A stretch of 64,000 nucleotides of DNA from RFSX01 sp965248155. Its GTDB lineage: Bacteria; Bacteroidota; Bacteroidia; Chitinophagales; Saprospiraceae. Each line of letters starts with the position of its first letter. The stretch's first letter is position 1. The stretch lies in contig CBDFIO010000001.1 of NCBI GenBank assembly GCA_965248155.1, positions 1,488,001 through 1,552,000 on the forward strand. Direction: 5' to 3'. The translations under genes and the position numbers were made by a program. Shown here one piece after another: positions 27,548-36,551 of this stretch. The notes under the pieces were generated by a model. The model saw only the letters and a program-made list of their open reading frames with translations, was not told the origin of the DNA and made no database searches.

Positions 27548-28252
27548 TTAGACGATAATCGCTGAATATTGCTTGGCAATAATCGCTTTTAATTTATGTT
27601 TAAGCGCTTCAATATCCACATCTTTACCTAGCTCTTTTGACAAAGAGGTTACTCCTTTATTACCATCATCAATTCCGCATGGTATTATATGATTATAATA
27701 ATCCAGGTCTGTATTGACATTCAAGGCGAACCCATGCATGCTTACCCAACGGCTTAGATGAACTCCTATAGCGCATATTTTCCGCTTTTGTGAAGATTCA
27801 TTTCCAAGCCATACTCCAGTAAATCCTTCCATTCTGAAAGCATCAATATCATATTGTTTCAATAATTGAATGATCGATTCTTCAATCGTCCTCACAAATC
27901 TGTGCACATCACGGTATAATAGTTCTAAGTCCATTATCAAATAACCCGTTACCTGACCTGGTCCGTGAAAAGTAATATCTCCGCCCCTATTAATGTCGTA
28001 ATAATCAATATCGTCTTTTAATAAAGACTCTTTTTTTGATTTGAGATGGAAATCCTTACCACTTTTGCCCATGGTAATAACGGGATTGTGCTCACAGAAT
28101 ACCAAATGGTTCAAGAAATTAGTTTTAACTTTACTAGGCTTTGATTTTTGAGATTTAATTTCATTGTGAAGAATTTTCTGAAAATCCCAAGCGTCTTTAT
28201 AGTTTGAATCGTTTAATGAATGATATTGAATTAGTAATGGAGAATCCGTCAC
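27548..28252 (-). CDS. lipB: Octanoyltransferase LipB
   Basis: The 234-residue enzyme has the LipB signature RGGDITFHGPGQVTGYLIMD, the lysine region KICAIGVHLSRWVSMHGFAL and the catalytic cysteine in HIIPCGIDDGNKGVTSL. It transfers octanoate from acyl carrier protein to the lipoyl domains of oxo-acid dehydrogenases. The start is GTG at 28252, and no ATG would give a full N-terminus. lipA is not in the window. It is divergent from the thioredoxin-dockerin gene over 27 bases, so the promoters must overlap. Confidence 0.95.
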   Translation of the reverse strand: MTDSPLLIQYHSLNDSNYKDAWDFQKILHNEIKSQKSKPSKVKTNFLNHLVFCEHNPVITMGKSGKDFHLKSKKESLLKDDIDYYDINRGGDITFHGPGQVTGYLIMDLELLYRDVHRFVRTIEESIIQLLKQYDIDAFRMEGFTGVWLGNESSQKRKICAIGVHLSRWVSMHGFALNVNTDLDYYNHIIPCGIDDGNKGVTSLSKELGKDVDIEALKHKLKAIIAKQYSAIIV

Positions 28253-28279
28253 AAGTAGATGTTTTAAATTAAACTAAAT

Positions 28280-29320
28280 ATGCACAAAACAGTTTTCTAT
28301 TCCTATCTCTTGATGTTTATTTTTTGCATTTCTTCAAATGCTCAAAATGCTCCAAATTTTACAATTATGGATACTGATGACTATGAGCATAAATTATATG
28401 AAGATTACTTGGATCAAGGATACACTGTAGTTATCAAAATATTTTTTGTGAATTGTCCTCCTTGCAATACAATTGCCCCTTTTGTTCAAAATCTTTATGA
28501 ACAGTGGGGTGAAGGAGCGTATGACGTACAATTTATCGAACTGAGTAACAAAAGTTACGACTCCAATGAAGATGTTGCATTTTATAAAGCCAGACATGGT
28601 ATCACCTTTCCTGGTGCAGGAGTTGATGGTAATGCCATGGTTGCATTACAACCCTATTTGAATGGAACTTTTGGTACTTTTTTCGGTACTCCGAAATTTG
28701 CTGTTATATCTCCAGACAGGTCTGTTAATTTTAATGTAGGTGGGTCGGGAACACAGGGAAGGATTGATGCTTTAGATGCTGCTATAGCGGCAACGGGTGC
28801 TACCGGTATGGCTCAAACGGTTTTACCTTCAAATTATCAAATCAATATTTCGGATTTATTTAACAATCAAGTTAATGGTTTTGAACTTTTTCTTCAATCA
28901 GGAGTCGATTCCAATATTGAGTATCCAGTCAACCTAAGCAATGGATTTAGTTTTTCGATCACTGATATTAATGCGGAGTATCCGCAGCTGGTAGATCCGA
29001 AAATTATAATAAGGAAAACTGATGAAGTCAAACAAAAGTTGAGCGCTATAGATTTACTCATCATCATGAAACATATCTTGGGCGTCGAATCATTGGGAAG
29101 TGATTTATTAAAAATTGCGGCAGACACCAATGCAGATGGTTCGATCTCAGCGATAGATCTTCTGGCTTTGCAAAGAATTATATTAGGTATTAATAGTACT
29201 TTTCCAAATGCAGATAGCTACCAATTTATACCATCTGAATTTCCTTTATTAATTCAGGCGGGTGAAACTCAAAGCATAAACTTCACTGCAATCAAAACTG
29301 GGGATTTAAATGGTTTTTGA
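28280..29320 (+). CDS. Exported thioredoxin-like protein with C-terminal dockerin module
   Basis: The 346-residue protein has a signal peptide (ending near SSNAQ), a thioredoxin/TlpA-like domain (about residues 25-170) with the redox pair Cys59-Pro-Pro-Cys62 (FFVNCPPCNTIAPF), a linker, and a type I dockerin-like pair at about 250-310 (SAIDLLIIMKHILGV; DTNADGSISAIDLLALQRIILG, calcium-loop Asp/Asn residues). It ends with AIKTGDLNGF, the usual end of this dockerin module in Saprospiria-like proteins, with no T9SS signal afterwards. It is predicted to be a periplasmic or secreted disulfide reductase or isomerase. Its cohesin partner is not in the window. Confidence 0.82.
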   Translation: MHKTVFYSYLLMFIFCISSNAQNAPNFTIMDTDDYEHKLYEDYLDQGYTVVIKIFFVNCPPCNTIAPFVQNLYEQWGEGAYDVQFIELSNKSYDSNEDVAFYKARHGITFPGAGVDGNAMVALQPYLNGTFGTFFGTPKFAVISPDRSVNFNVGGSGTQGRIDALDAAIAATGATGMAQTVLPSNYQINISDLFNNQVNGFELFLQSGVDSNIEYPVNLSNGFSFSITDINAEYPQLVDPKIIIRKTDEVKQKLSAIDLLIIMKHILGVESLGSDLLKIAADTNADGSISAIDLLALQRIILGINSTFPNADSYQFIPSEFPLLIQAGETQSINFTAIKTGDLNGF

Positions 29321-29380
29321 TATTTCTGAGATTTGTTGAATTATTGATATAATCATTATTTTAACTACATAGTACCTTAA

Positions 29381-29396
29381 TAATCAATTGATTATA
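29381..29396. repeat. 16-base perfect palindrome
   Basis: ATAATCAATTGATTAT reads identically on both strands. It lies in the 245-base gap (29321-29565) between the thioredoxin-dockerin gene and the large surface-protein gene. It may be an operator or the base of a hairpin. The rest of the gap is AT-rich with several further TAATCA-like words and no other feature I can name. Confidence 0.35.
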
Positions 29397-29565
29397 CCAT
29401 TATTTTAAATTTATTGTTTTGATCCCATCATTAATCAATTTTGGTTTTAACACTTTTTTTCCTCAATAATAGGAGCGTTTATAAATTACCATACGTATTG
29501 ATTTTGATATGTAATTGCTGATCCGTAGTCTTTCTTCTAGTTAATTACAAATAGTCAAATACAAA

Positions 29566-32500
29566 ATGAACGCCATGAGATTATCTTTCCACAAAGTAGT
29601 TATTCTTTGTATAGCTATTTTATTCATCCAACCCGATCTTATATCCGATAATATTGAATCAAATTACTGTTTTGATGCAGACCTGCCTGAGGCGCAATCT
29701 TCTTATGCGTATTCATGTATAACGGCACCTGTAATCATATGTCCTTCATCCTCTTTCGGATGTCCGGGTGACTCAATTCATCCAGATTTTACTGGTTATG
29801 CAACAGCAAATCCCGGTGATGCAAGTTGTCCTGACCCTATTGTTAGTTTTACTGATGAGGTCATTATCAACACGCCTTGTATTTTAATAATTCATAGATT
29901 ATGGCATGCAGAATATCCTCCAGGAGTTGCTAACCCCTGGCTATATTCAGAGTGTATCCAAATTATTGAAAATATGGATACTCTTGGGCCTAATATTAAT
30001 GCTTTACCTTCTGATTTAACAGTAAGCGGAAACGGTTTGAATTGTTCCGTTCCGGTATCATGGGTAGAACCAATTATAGATGATAGCTGCGGAATTTCTT
30101 CCATCAATATAAGTCATGCAAATGGTTCTCATTTTCCTGAAGGAACTACGACAGTCAATTACGCTGTCACGGATTTCTGCGGAAATATAAGCAGTGCTTC
30201 ATTCAATATAATTGTGGAATGTAATGTTTGCTCTACCCCTCCCATTATTTCTTGTCCTTCTGACAAATGGCGATGTCCAATTGTAGGAGACACAAGTCCT
30301 GCAAATACAGGCTTTGCGACAGCAATACCTGGATCATCAAGCTGCTCCACACCAATTATCACATACAATGACGTCATACTTATTACAGGACCTTGTAATG
30401 GTCAGATGGAAATAGAAAGAACCTGGACAGCCACAGACCCATACGACAGCAGTTTATCCAGCTCGTGTGTTCAAGGCATACATGTGATGGATGTCACAGC
30501 ACCAAACATATACAACATGCCTCAGGATGTCACAGTCACTGGCAATGGCTATGGTTGTTCAGTAAATGTCGGATGGAATGAACCTATCCGTATAGATAAT
30601 TGTGGAATTCAAACGTGGGGACCTGACTATCCAAATGGAAGTGCATTTGGAGTAGGGACAACTACTGTGACTTATACAGCAATAGATAAATGTGGTAATT
30701 CCAGTTCAGCTTCATTTGATATTACAGTTATTTGCCAGTTAAGCTGTACTACGGCACCAATAATTAATTGCCCGGCGAATGTTTGGATTTGTATTGGATC
30801 TAATCTTAGTCCTGCTTATCTCGGATATGCTACAGCAACCCCTGGATCTAATTGTCCAGTTCCAATCATCACTCACCAAGATTGGATTATGTCAACTGGA
30901 CCATGTCCTGGAGCTAAAGTGATAAAAAGAATGTGGACTGCCAGTTATCCTGGTGTTCCGGGATTGGTTTCTAATTGTGAACAGTTTATCTATGTTGAGG
31001 ATAATTATCCACCTGTAATATATGGGTGCCCACAAAATATCACAGTGCCTTATGGTTCCAATACGGCTTATTGGAACCCAACTAATGCTTATGACGATTG
31101 TGGAATAGCAAGTATTTCAAGCAATTATTCTCCTGGAAATGCATTTCCCCCTGGAACAACAACAGTTGTTTATACAGCTTATGATAATTGTGGTAACATA
31201 AGTACGTGCAGTTTTACAGTTACGGTTAATTCACCGCCGATCCCTTTAACATGTCCGAATGATATCTATCTGACCTGTAACTCAAATGGAGGAGCATACG
31301 CTGATTGGGATCCACCAAGTTATGATGGAATATGTGGCAATTGTAATGATGGACATTACATCCCCGGATTTATATTTATGGGAGAATATAACGGTCATCA
31401 ATATTATTGTTCTACTTCTCCAAGTAGTTGGTCCTATGCTCAACAGGTATGTAACTCTCATGGAGGGTACCTGGCTTCAATTAATTCAGCTTCAGAAAAT
31501 TATTTTCTTTCCAACATCTTAGCCATTCAATCAGCTTGGATTGGATTATCAGATTATGCATGGGAAGGTGAATATGTATGGGCTAGCGGAGAACCTTTGG
31601 GATATACAAACTGGTATCCTGGCCAGCCCAATAATTATGGCGGAGCTCAAGACTATGTAGAAATGATGAATTCCGGACATTGGAATGATCAATACAATAA
31701 TTACTCACTCGAATATATTATGGAATTGCCTTGTTCAACCGTGGAACAAATATCTGGACCACTGCCAGGAAGTTTCCTCCAAGGTGGTAATTATACTGTA
31801 ACCTATCAGGTAAGCGATGCTTGTGGATCGAGTAACACTTGTAGTTTTGATATAATTGTTGACGGTGGATTAATGTTAGAATGTCCGGATAATATTGTAT
31901 TAAGTGCCCCTAGTGGATCACCTGGAATTGTTGTGAATTGGCAAGATCCAAATGCTGTTAGTTGTTGTTCCGCTTGTAATGGTTCGGGTAATTACATACC
32001 TGGATTCGTTTATATGGGAGCCTACAATAGTCACCATTATTATTGTTCTACTACGGCCGACAGCTGGACTGATGCACAGGCGGATTGCCTATCTCATGGT
32101 GGACATCTGGCAGTAATCAATAGCGCAGGAGAAAACAATTTTGTTGCATCTCAATTGATAACTCAATCTGCATATATTGGACTCTCTGATTTTTATCTAG
32201 AAGGGCAATTTGAATGGGTCAACGGTGATCCATTAAGTTATACAAACTGGTATCCCGGACAACCCAATAATTATGGTACAGGACAAGATTATGTTGAGAT
32301 TCTAAACACAGGTGAATGGAATGATCAATACAGCTACACCGCTTTAGAGTATGTCATGGAAATTTCAAACTGTCTTACTGTTACGCAAACTTCCGGACCA
32401 GCTCCAGGATCAACTATCGCGCCTGGAACATCACATACAGTAAGTTATACAGCTCTGGATGGTTGTGGAAATGTTGAAACTTGTTCTTTTGATATAACTG

Positions 32501-33279
32501 TAAATGCGATAAATAATCCGACATTATGTCCATCAGGTGGGAAATATTCATTTGAATATTATATTAACTCAGTAGAATTTGCTGACATATTAAATCATTC
32601 CGGTGATAATGGAGGATATGAAGATTTTACAAGTATATGTGGAACGATTAGTCCAAATATGTCCTACCAAATGAATCTTCAACCAGGTTTTGGTCCGGGA
32701 ATTCCACAACAGGTTTATTGGAAAATTTGGATAGATTTCAATATGGATGGCGATTTCTTTGACATCAATGAATATGTAGCCTATGGATCCGGCATAAATG
32801 CACTATCAGGAATGGTTACAATGCCTCCTCATTTAAGTTCTGGAAAAACAACAATGAGAATCGCTATGTCTCTTAATCGATATCCTGCAGGACCATGTGA
32901 AGTATTTGATTACGGAGAAACGGAAGATTATTGCATTCAAATTCTTGCAACAAAAGCCCATGAAAATGATGAACTTGTGTCAAGGACCAATAGCTTGTTG
33001 GATCCGATCAAATTATCAGATGATCATGCTATTAACACAATTTCAATATACCCTAATCCAGCGGACCAGGTAATGAACATTGTTTTAGATCCATCTTCAA
33101 AAATTGTAGAACTAAATTTACTTGATCTTCATGGAAGGATTATTCGGACAATAGAATATCCATCCTTAAATTCGGAAATCAAAGTAGATACTGGCGATCT
33201 TACTAACGGATTGTACTATATAATTGCAATTTCAGACAGAGGAAAATCACATTCTGAAAGGATTATTATTCAGCACTAA
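29566..33279 (+). CDS. Large HYR / C-type lectin surface protein with T9SS type A signal
   Basis: The 1237-residue exported protein contains: a signal peptide (to about residue 28); three tandem units of about 170 residues starting near Cys51, 226 and 394, each a Cys-rich segment (APxIxCP, TGPC, RxW) plus an HYR domain (GTTTVxYxAxDxCGN); two further HYR domains, each split by a C-type lectin domain (residues about 597-723 and 809-936; QPNNYG and WNDQY sugar-site motifs); a GEVED domain (about 990-1130; WKIWIDFNMDGDFFD); and a type A sorting domain from about 1159 (ISIYPNP). T9SS export with loss of the C-terminal domain is expected, giving a cell-surface adhesin. The ligand is likely a glycan but unproven. 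Downstream is a strong terminator. Confidence 0.92.
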   Translation: MNAMRLSFHKVVILCIAILFIQPDLISDNIESNYCFDADLPEAQSSYAYSCITAPVIICPSSSFGCPGDSIHPDFTGYATANPGDASCPDPIVSFTDEVIINTPCILIIHRLWHAEYPPGVANPWLYSECIQIIENMDTLGPNINALPSDLTVSGNGLNCSVPVSWVEPIIDDSCGISSINISHANGSHFPEGTTTVNYAVTDFCGNISSASFNIIVECNVCSTPPIISCPSDKWRCPIVGDTSPANTGFATAIPGSSSCSTPIITYNDVILITGPCNGQMEIERTWTATDPYDSSLSSSCVQGIHVMDVTAPNIYNMPQDVTVTGNGYGCSVNVGWNEPIRIDNCGIQTWGPDYPNGSAFGVGTTTVTYTAIDKCGNSSSASFDITVICQLSCTTAPIINCPANVWICIGSNLSPAYLGYATATPGSNCPVPIITHQDWIMSTGPCPGAKVIKRMWTASYPGVPGLVSNCEQFIYVEDNYPPVIYGCPQNITVPYGSNTAYWNPTNAYDDCGIASISSNYSPGNAFPPGTTTVVYTAYDNCGNISTCSFTVTVNSPPIPLTCPNDIYLTCNSNGGAYADWDPPSYDGICGNCNDGHYIPGFIFMGEYNGHQYYCSTSPSSWSYAQQVCNSHGGYLASINSASENYFLSNILAIQSAWIGLSDYAWEGEYVWASGEPLGYTNWYPGQPNNYGGAQDYVEMMNSGHWNDQYNNYSLEYIMELPCSTVEQISGPLPGSFLQGGNYTVTYQVSDACGSSNTCSFDIIVDGGLMLECPDNIVLSAPSGSPGIVVNWQDPNAVSCCSACNGSGNYIPGFVYMGAYNSHHYYCSTTADSWTDAQADCLSHGGHLAVINSAGENNFVASQLITQSAYIGLSDFYLEGQFEWVNGDPLSYTNWYPGQPNNYGTGQDYVEILNTGEWNDQYSYTALEYVMEISNCLTVTQTSGPAPGSTIAPGTSHTVSYTALDGCGNVETCSFDITVNAINNPTLCPSGGKYSFEYYINSVEFADILNHSGDNGGYEDFTSICGTISPNMSYQMNLQPGFGPGIPQQVYWKIWIDFNMDGDFFDINEYVAYGSGINALSGMVTMPPHLSSGKTTMRIAMSLNRYPAGPCEVFDYGETEDYCIQILATKAHENDELVSRTNSLLDPIKLSDDHAINTISIYPNPADQVMNIVLDPSSKIVELNLLDLHGRIIRTIEYPSLNSEIKVDTGDLTNGLYYIIAISDRGKSHSERIIIQH
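31351..32373 (+). repeat. Two diverged copies of a C-type lectin coding module
   Basis: The segments at about 31351-31734 and 31987-32373 encode homologous lectin domains. Both open with YIPGF and the string YYCST, share SHGG, IGLSD, GYTNWYPGQPNNYG or SYTNWYPGQPNNYG, and finish with WNDQY and an EY(I/V)MEI-like strand. They are separated by an HYR half-domain and are an intragenic duplication. Confidence 0.85.
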
Positions 33280-33300
33280 GAACATTATTTTATAAAATAA

Positions 33301-33331
33301 AAGGGCTTGCATGAAAATGCAAGCCTTTTTT
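33301..33331 (+). terminator. Rho-independent terminator after the surface-protein gene
   Basis: GGCTTGCAT (33304-33312) and ATGCAAGCC (33317-33325) form a perfect nine-base stem with a GAAA loop, followed by six T. The preceding AAG can extend the stem. It lies 22 bases after the stop of the HYR/lectin gene and before the UPF0173 promoter. Confidence 0.9.
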
Positions 33332-33343
33332 AATTGCGCTTAG

Positions 33344-33351
33344 TATATTTG
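33344..33351 (+). promoter_or_regulatory. -7 element of the UPF0173-parAB operon
   Basis: The sequence is TATATTTG, a perfect TAnnTTTG, 20 bases before the ATG at 33371 and just after the terminator. No TTG is present at the -33 distance, which would lie inside the terminator stem. Confidence 0.5.
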
Positions 33352-33370
33352 AGATTTAAATTAATATTAA

Positions 33371-34051
33371 ATGAAGATTACTTTTTTAGGACATGCTACT
33401 TTTGAGATAGAAACGCTTCCGCATAAATTACTGTTTGATCCATTTATTACAGGAAATCCACTCATTGAAAATTTTGATTTAAATACACTCAATCCAGATT
33501 GGATTCTAGTGAGTCACGGGCATGGCGATCATGTCGCAGACGTAGAAGCTATAGCAAAACAATCTGGTGCTAAACTTATTTCCAATTATGAAATTATTAA
33601 TTGGTTTGGTGCGAAGGATGTATCAGGTCACCCATTAAATCATGGCGGGAAGAAACGTTTTGATTTCGGAACAGGCAAATATGTTAATGCTGTTCATACA
33701 TGCTCTATGCCTGATGGTTCTAATGGTGGAGATCCCGGAGGATTTGTCCTTTGGAATGAAGATAAATGTTTTTATTATGCTGGAGATACTGCGTTAACAT
33801 TGGATATGAAATTAATACCAATGACCTGCCCGAAGTTAGACTTTGCTATTCTGCCCATTGGAGACAATTTTACCATGGGTTTTGAAGATGCTGTCATTGC
33901 ATCAGAATTTATAGATTGTGATAAAATAATCGGATGTCATTATGATACATTTGGGTATATTGAAATCGATAAAGAAAAAGCCAAAGAAGCATTTGACCAA
34001 AAAGGAAAAGAATTAATCTTACTAGATATTGGAAGTAGTATAGAATTATAG
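33371..34051 (+). CDS. UPF0173 metallo-beta-lactamase-fold hydrolase
   Basis: The 226-residue protein opens with MKITFLGHATFEIET and carries VSHGHGDHVAD (H-x-H-x-D-H metal site), HTCSMPDGS, and FYYAGDTALTLDM (metal-bridging Asp). These match the UPF0173 metal-dependent hydrolase group. The natural substrate is not known. It is five bases upstream of parA and shares its operon. Confidence 0.9.
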   Translation: MKITFLGHATFEIETLPHKLLFDPFITGNPLIENFDLNTLNPDWILVSHGHGDHVADVEAIAKQSGAKLISNYEIINWFGAKDVSGHPLNHGGKKRFDFGTGKYVNAVHTCSMPDGSNGGDPGGFVLWNEDKCFYYAGDTALTLDMKLIPMTCPKLDFAILPIGDNFTMGFEDAVIASEFIDCDKIIGCHYDTFGYIEIDKEKAKEAFDQKGKELILLDIGSSIEL

Positions 34052-34056
34052 ATTAT

Positions 34057-34860
34057 ATGGGGAAAATAGTAACGATTGCCAATCAAAAAGGAGGAGTTGG
34101 AAAGACAACCACAGCAATAAATTTAGCAACTGCAATAGCGATTCTTGATAAGAAAGCATTAATGATTGATGCAGACCCACAAGCCAATGCAACTGCAGGT
34201 CTCGGCTTTAATCCGGAAGAAGTAAAATACAGCCTTTACGATTGTATATCCAGTAATATTCCTGCATCCGAATCAATAATAAAGACGACGATACCAAATT
34301 TGGATATGATTGCAGCGAATATTGATTTGGTTGGAGCAGAAATAGAATTGGCCAATAGGCCGGGACGTGAATTTGAGCTGCGTAGAGTATTAGAAGACAT
34401 TAAGGATGATTATGACTTTATTTTCATTGACTGCCTTCCCTCTCTTGGTATTCTAACTATCAATGCACTTACTGCAGCTGATTCCGTAATAATTCCTGTT
34501 CAATGTGAAGTATTTTCTCTTCAGGGATTAGGGAAACTAAAAAGTACGATCGCATTGGTACAGCAAAATTTAAATCCAGATTTACGGATTGAAGGTATTC
34601 TGCTATCCATGTTTGATAAACGCCTTAGAATGGCTAAAATGATCGTTAAAGAAGTACATGAAATGTTATCAGATAGAATTTTTGATACAATAATTCATAG
34701 AAATTCTAAAATTGGAGAAGCGCCAAGTGTGGGGAAACCGGTATTATTGTACGATATTTCAAGCAAGGGTTCAAAAAACTTTTTGAATCTGGCTTATGAG
34801 TTTATTGAAAAAAATCAAAACACAAACACAACTTCTAAATTAGATTCAGAAGATGAGTAA
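34057..34860 (+). CDS. parA: Chromosome-partitioning ATPase ParA
   Basis: The 267-residue ParA/Soj ATPase has the deviant Walker A KGGVGKTTTAINLA, the ALMIDADPQANATAGLG loop, FIFIDCLPSLGILT (Walker B) and VIIPVQCEVFSLQGLGKL. The N-terminus starts directly with the ATPase, so there is no helix-turn-helix, as for chromosomal Soj proteins. It acts with ParB on parS sites to segregate the origin. It overlaps parB by eight bases, so translation is coupled. Confidence 0.95.
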   Translation: MGKIVTIANQKGGVGKTTTAINLATAIAILDKKALMIDADPQANATAGLGFNPEEVKYSLYDCISSNIPASESIIKTTIPNLDMIAANIDLVGAEIELANRPGREFELRRVLEDIKDDYDFIFIDCLPSLGILTINALTAADSVIIPVQCEVFSLQGLGKLKSTIALVQQNLNPDLRIEGILLSMFDKRLRMAKMIVKEVHEMLSDRIFDTIIHRNSKIGEAPSVGKPVLLYDISSKGSKNFLNLAYEFIEKNQNTNTTSKLDSEDE

Positions 34861-35746
34861 AAAAAAGGAGCAAATAGGTAAAGGTCTGAGGGCATTACTA
34901 TCAAATATTGATAAAATTGAAAGTAATCCGATTGAGAAAAAAGAGGTAATAAAAGAATTATCTCAAAATACTGCTGACATACCTATGGATATGATTGAAG
35001 CGAATCCGTTTCAACCCAGAAAAGAATTTAACAAAGAGGAATTATTACAACTCGTGCAATCTATTAAATCAGTTGGTCTGATCCAACCCATCACATTGAG
35101 AAAAGTGGCCAACACCTACCAGATAATATCAGGTGAAAGAAGATGGCGCGCAAGCAAATTGGCAGGATTAAAGAAAATTCCTGCATATATAAGGATTGCT
35201 GATGATCAAGGCATGTTGGAAATGGCTCTTGTAGAAAATATTCAAAGAAGCAATCTTAATGCCCTGGAAATCGCCCTATCCTATCAACGCTTACTCGATG
35301 AATGTAATCTTCAACATAACGAACTCGCTAAAAGAGTTGGTAAAGAACGCAGTACTGTGACCAATTACACAAGATTGCTTAAACTGCCTCCACAGATACA
35401 ATCCGGTATCCGAGATGGAAAAATAAGCATGGGACATGCCAGAGCTATCCTGGGTCTGGAAGGACAAGAGTCCCAATTGTATATTTATAAAAAAATAATT
35501 GAAGAAAATATTTCTGTTCGAAATGTTGAAAAATTGATCAAGAACCTAAAAGCGCCCAAGACAGCTGCTAAAAAAGTGCAACAATCTGTTCAAAATCCTG
35601 AAATAATTAAGATACAAGACAGACTGTCTCATCAATTTGGAAGCAAGGTTGAAATAAAAAGACAATCTGGTGGCAAAGGTAAAATGATCATTAATTTTAA
35701 TTCTGATGATCAACTTAATGATATTTTGGACTTAATTGATGAGTAA
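34853..35746 (+). CDS. parB: ParB-like chromosome-partitioning protein
   Basis: The 297-residue protein has the ParB N-terminal CTPase domain (ANPFQPRKEFNKEEL, GLIQPITLRKV, the GERRWRAS motif, ENIQRSNLNALEIA), the central helix-turn-helix (HNELAKRVGKERSTVTNYTRLL, GHARAILGLE) and a C-terminal dimerisation region. It binds parS, clamps DNA with CTP and loads SMC. I found only a half-match to a parS site nearby (35778-35786). It overlaps parA and precedes the DUF5683 gene. Confidence 0.95.
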   Translation: MSKKKEQIGKGLRALLSNIDKIESNPIEKKEVIKELSQNTADIPMDMIEANPFQPRKEFNKEELLQLVQSIKSVGLIQPITLRKVANTYQIISGERRWRASKLAGLKKIPAYIRIADDQGMLEMALVENIQRSNLNALEIALSYQRLLDECNLQHNELAKRVGKERSTVTNYTRLLKLPPQIQSGIRDGKISMGHARAILGLEGQESQLYIYKKIIEENISVRNVEKLIKNLKAPKTAAKKVQQSVQNPEIIKIQDRLSHQFGSKVEIKRQSGGKGKMIINFNSDDQLNDILDLIDE

Positions 35747-35778
35747 CAATTTTTCTGTAGTTCCGTTATCTTGATATC

Positions 35779-36333
35779 GTGAAACAATACTTAGTTATTA
35801 TATTCCTGTTTTCCTTCTTGGTCAGACCTTGTTCGTCTTTCGGGCAAGTAAATAGCAATACAGCAGTCTCAGACACCATCAAAGAAAGCCCGTATGGTGT
35901 ATTCAGTATGTTTAAAGGAAAACCTGGAAAAGCAGGTCTCTATTCTTTAATTGTTCCCGGTGCAGGACAACTTTACAATAAAAAATATTTGAAAATTCCA
36001 TTATTTATTGGTGCAGAAGGAATAGCTGTGACTATCCTGATTACGAATATTAGGAAATATAATGATTGGAATGAAGGATACATCAATATGGCCAACGGTA
36101 CAACTGACAATTATCGTGGATTAACAGATATTAGTGCTGTACGTTCTCACAGAGACAGCCAGAGGCAAATGAAAGATTTTGCCTGGATCGGGCTTATAGC
36201 TGTCCATATCATAACAGCAGCTGATGCATTTGTTGATCGACACTTAATTGAATTTGATGTGGAAGATGATATCGCCATCAAGATAAATCCGGTAAGTCCC
36301 TATCCCGGGTTTAATCTCATTGTTTCATTCTAA
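35779..36333 (+). CDS. DUF5683 family exported/membrane protein
   Basis: The 184-residue protein has a signal peptide (LVRPCSSFGQ) followed by PGKAGLYSLIVPGAGQLYNKKYLKIPLFIGAEG, the defining block of DUF5683, and a second hydrophobic segment (FAWIGLIAVHIITAADAFVD). The family commonly follows parB in Bacteroidota, often with dapB and lepB next. Those two are missing here. The function is unknown. The start is GTG at 35779, since no ATG precedes the signal sequence. Confidence 0.85.
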   Translation: MKQYLVIIFLFSFLVRPCSSFGQVNSNTAVSDTIKESPYGVFSMFKGKPGKAGLYSLIVPGAGQLYNKKYLKIPLFIGAEGIAVTILITNIRKYNDWNEGYINMANGTTDNYRGLTDISAVRSHRDSQRQMKDFAWIGLIAVHIITAADAFVDRHLIEFDVEDDIAIKINPVSPYPGFNLIVSF

Positions 36334-36484
36334 ATTATTTTATGACTTGCAAGATCATTTTGTGATTATCCTTTTTCTCGCCACGCCACTTAGCAAAAGC
36401 TCGTTAACTGCTGACTCCACTCATTTATCAGATAATAAATCAGAAAAGGAAGATTGTAAATATTTTATTCATATTTGCTGATAG

Positions 36485-36499
36485 TCAATTGACAATTGA
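36485..36499. repeat. Inverted repeat upstream of fmt
   Basis: TCAATTG and CAATTGA are separated by one base, a perfect 7-base inverted repeat about 52 bases before the fmt start, in the 218-base gap 36334-36551. It could be an operator. No other feature is seen in the gap. Confidence 0.35.
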
Positions 36500-36551
36500 T
36501 TTGATAAAAGTCATTAGATTCTCTAAAGAAGTTCAATCAAATAATTAACAT

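Noticed and set aside
29701..32502. Repeats in the large surface-protein gene as a mobile element or CRISPR
   Set aside because: The repetition is at the protein-domain level with diverged DNA, in one continuous frame, so it reflects domain duplication.
35771..35786. Possible parS site at the DUF5683 start (CGTGAAACA half)
   Set aside because: Only the right half of the TGTTTCACGTGAAACA palindrome is present (10 of 16 overall), and the match is explained by the GTG AAA CAA start codons.
36334..36551. tRNA or small RNA in the gap before fmt
   Set aside because: No cloverleaf, T-loop consensus or terminator-like hairpin was found by eye. Only the short CAATTGA inverted repeat stands out.
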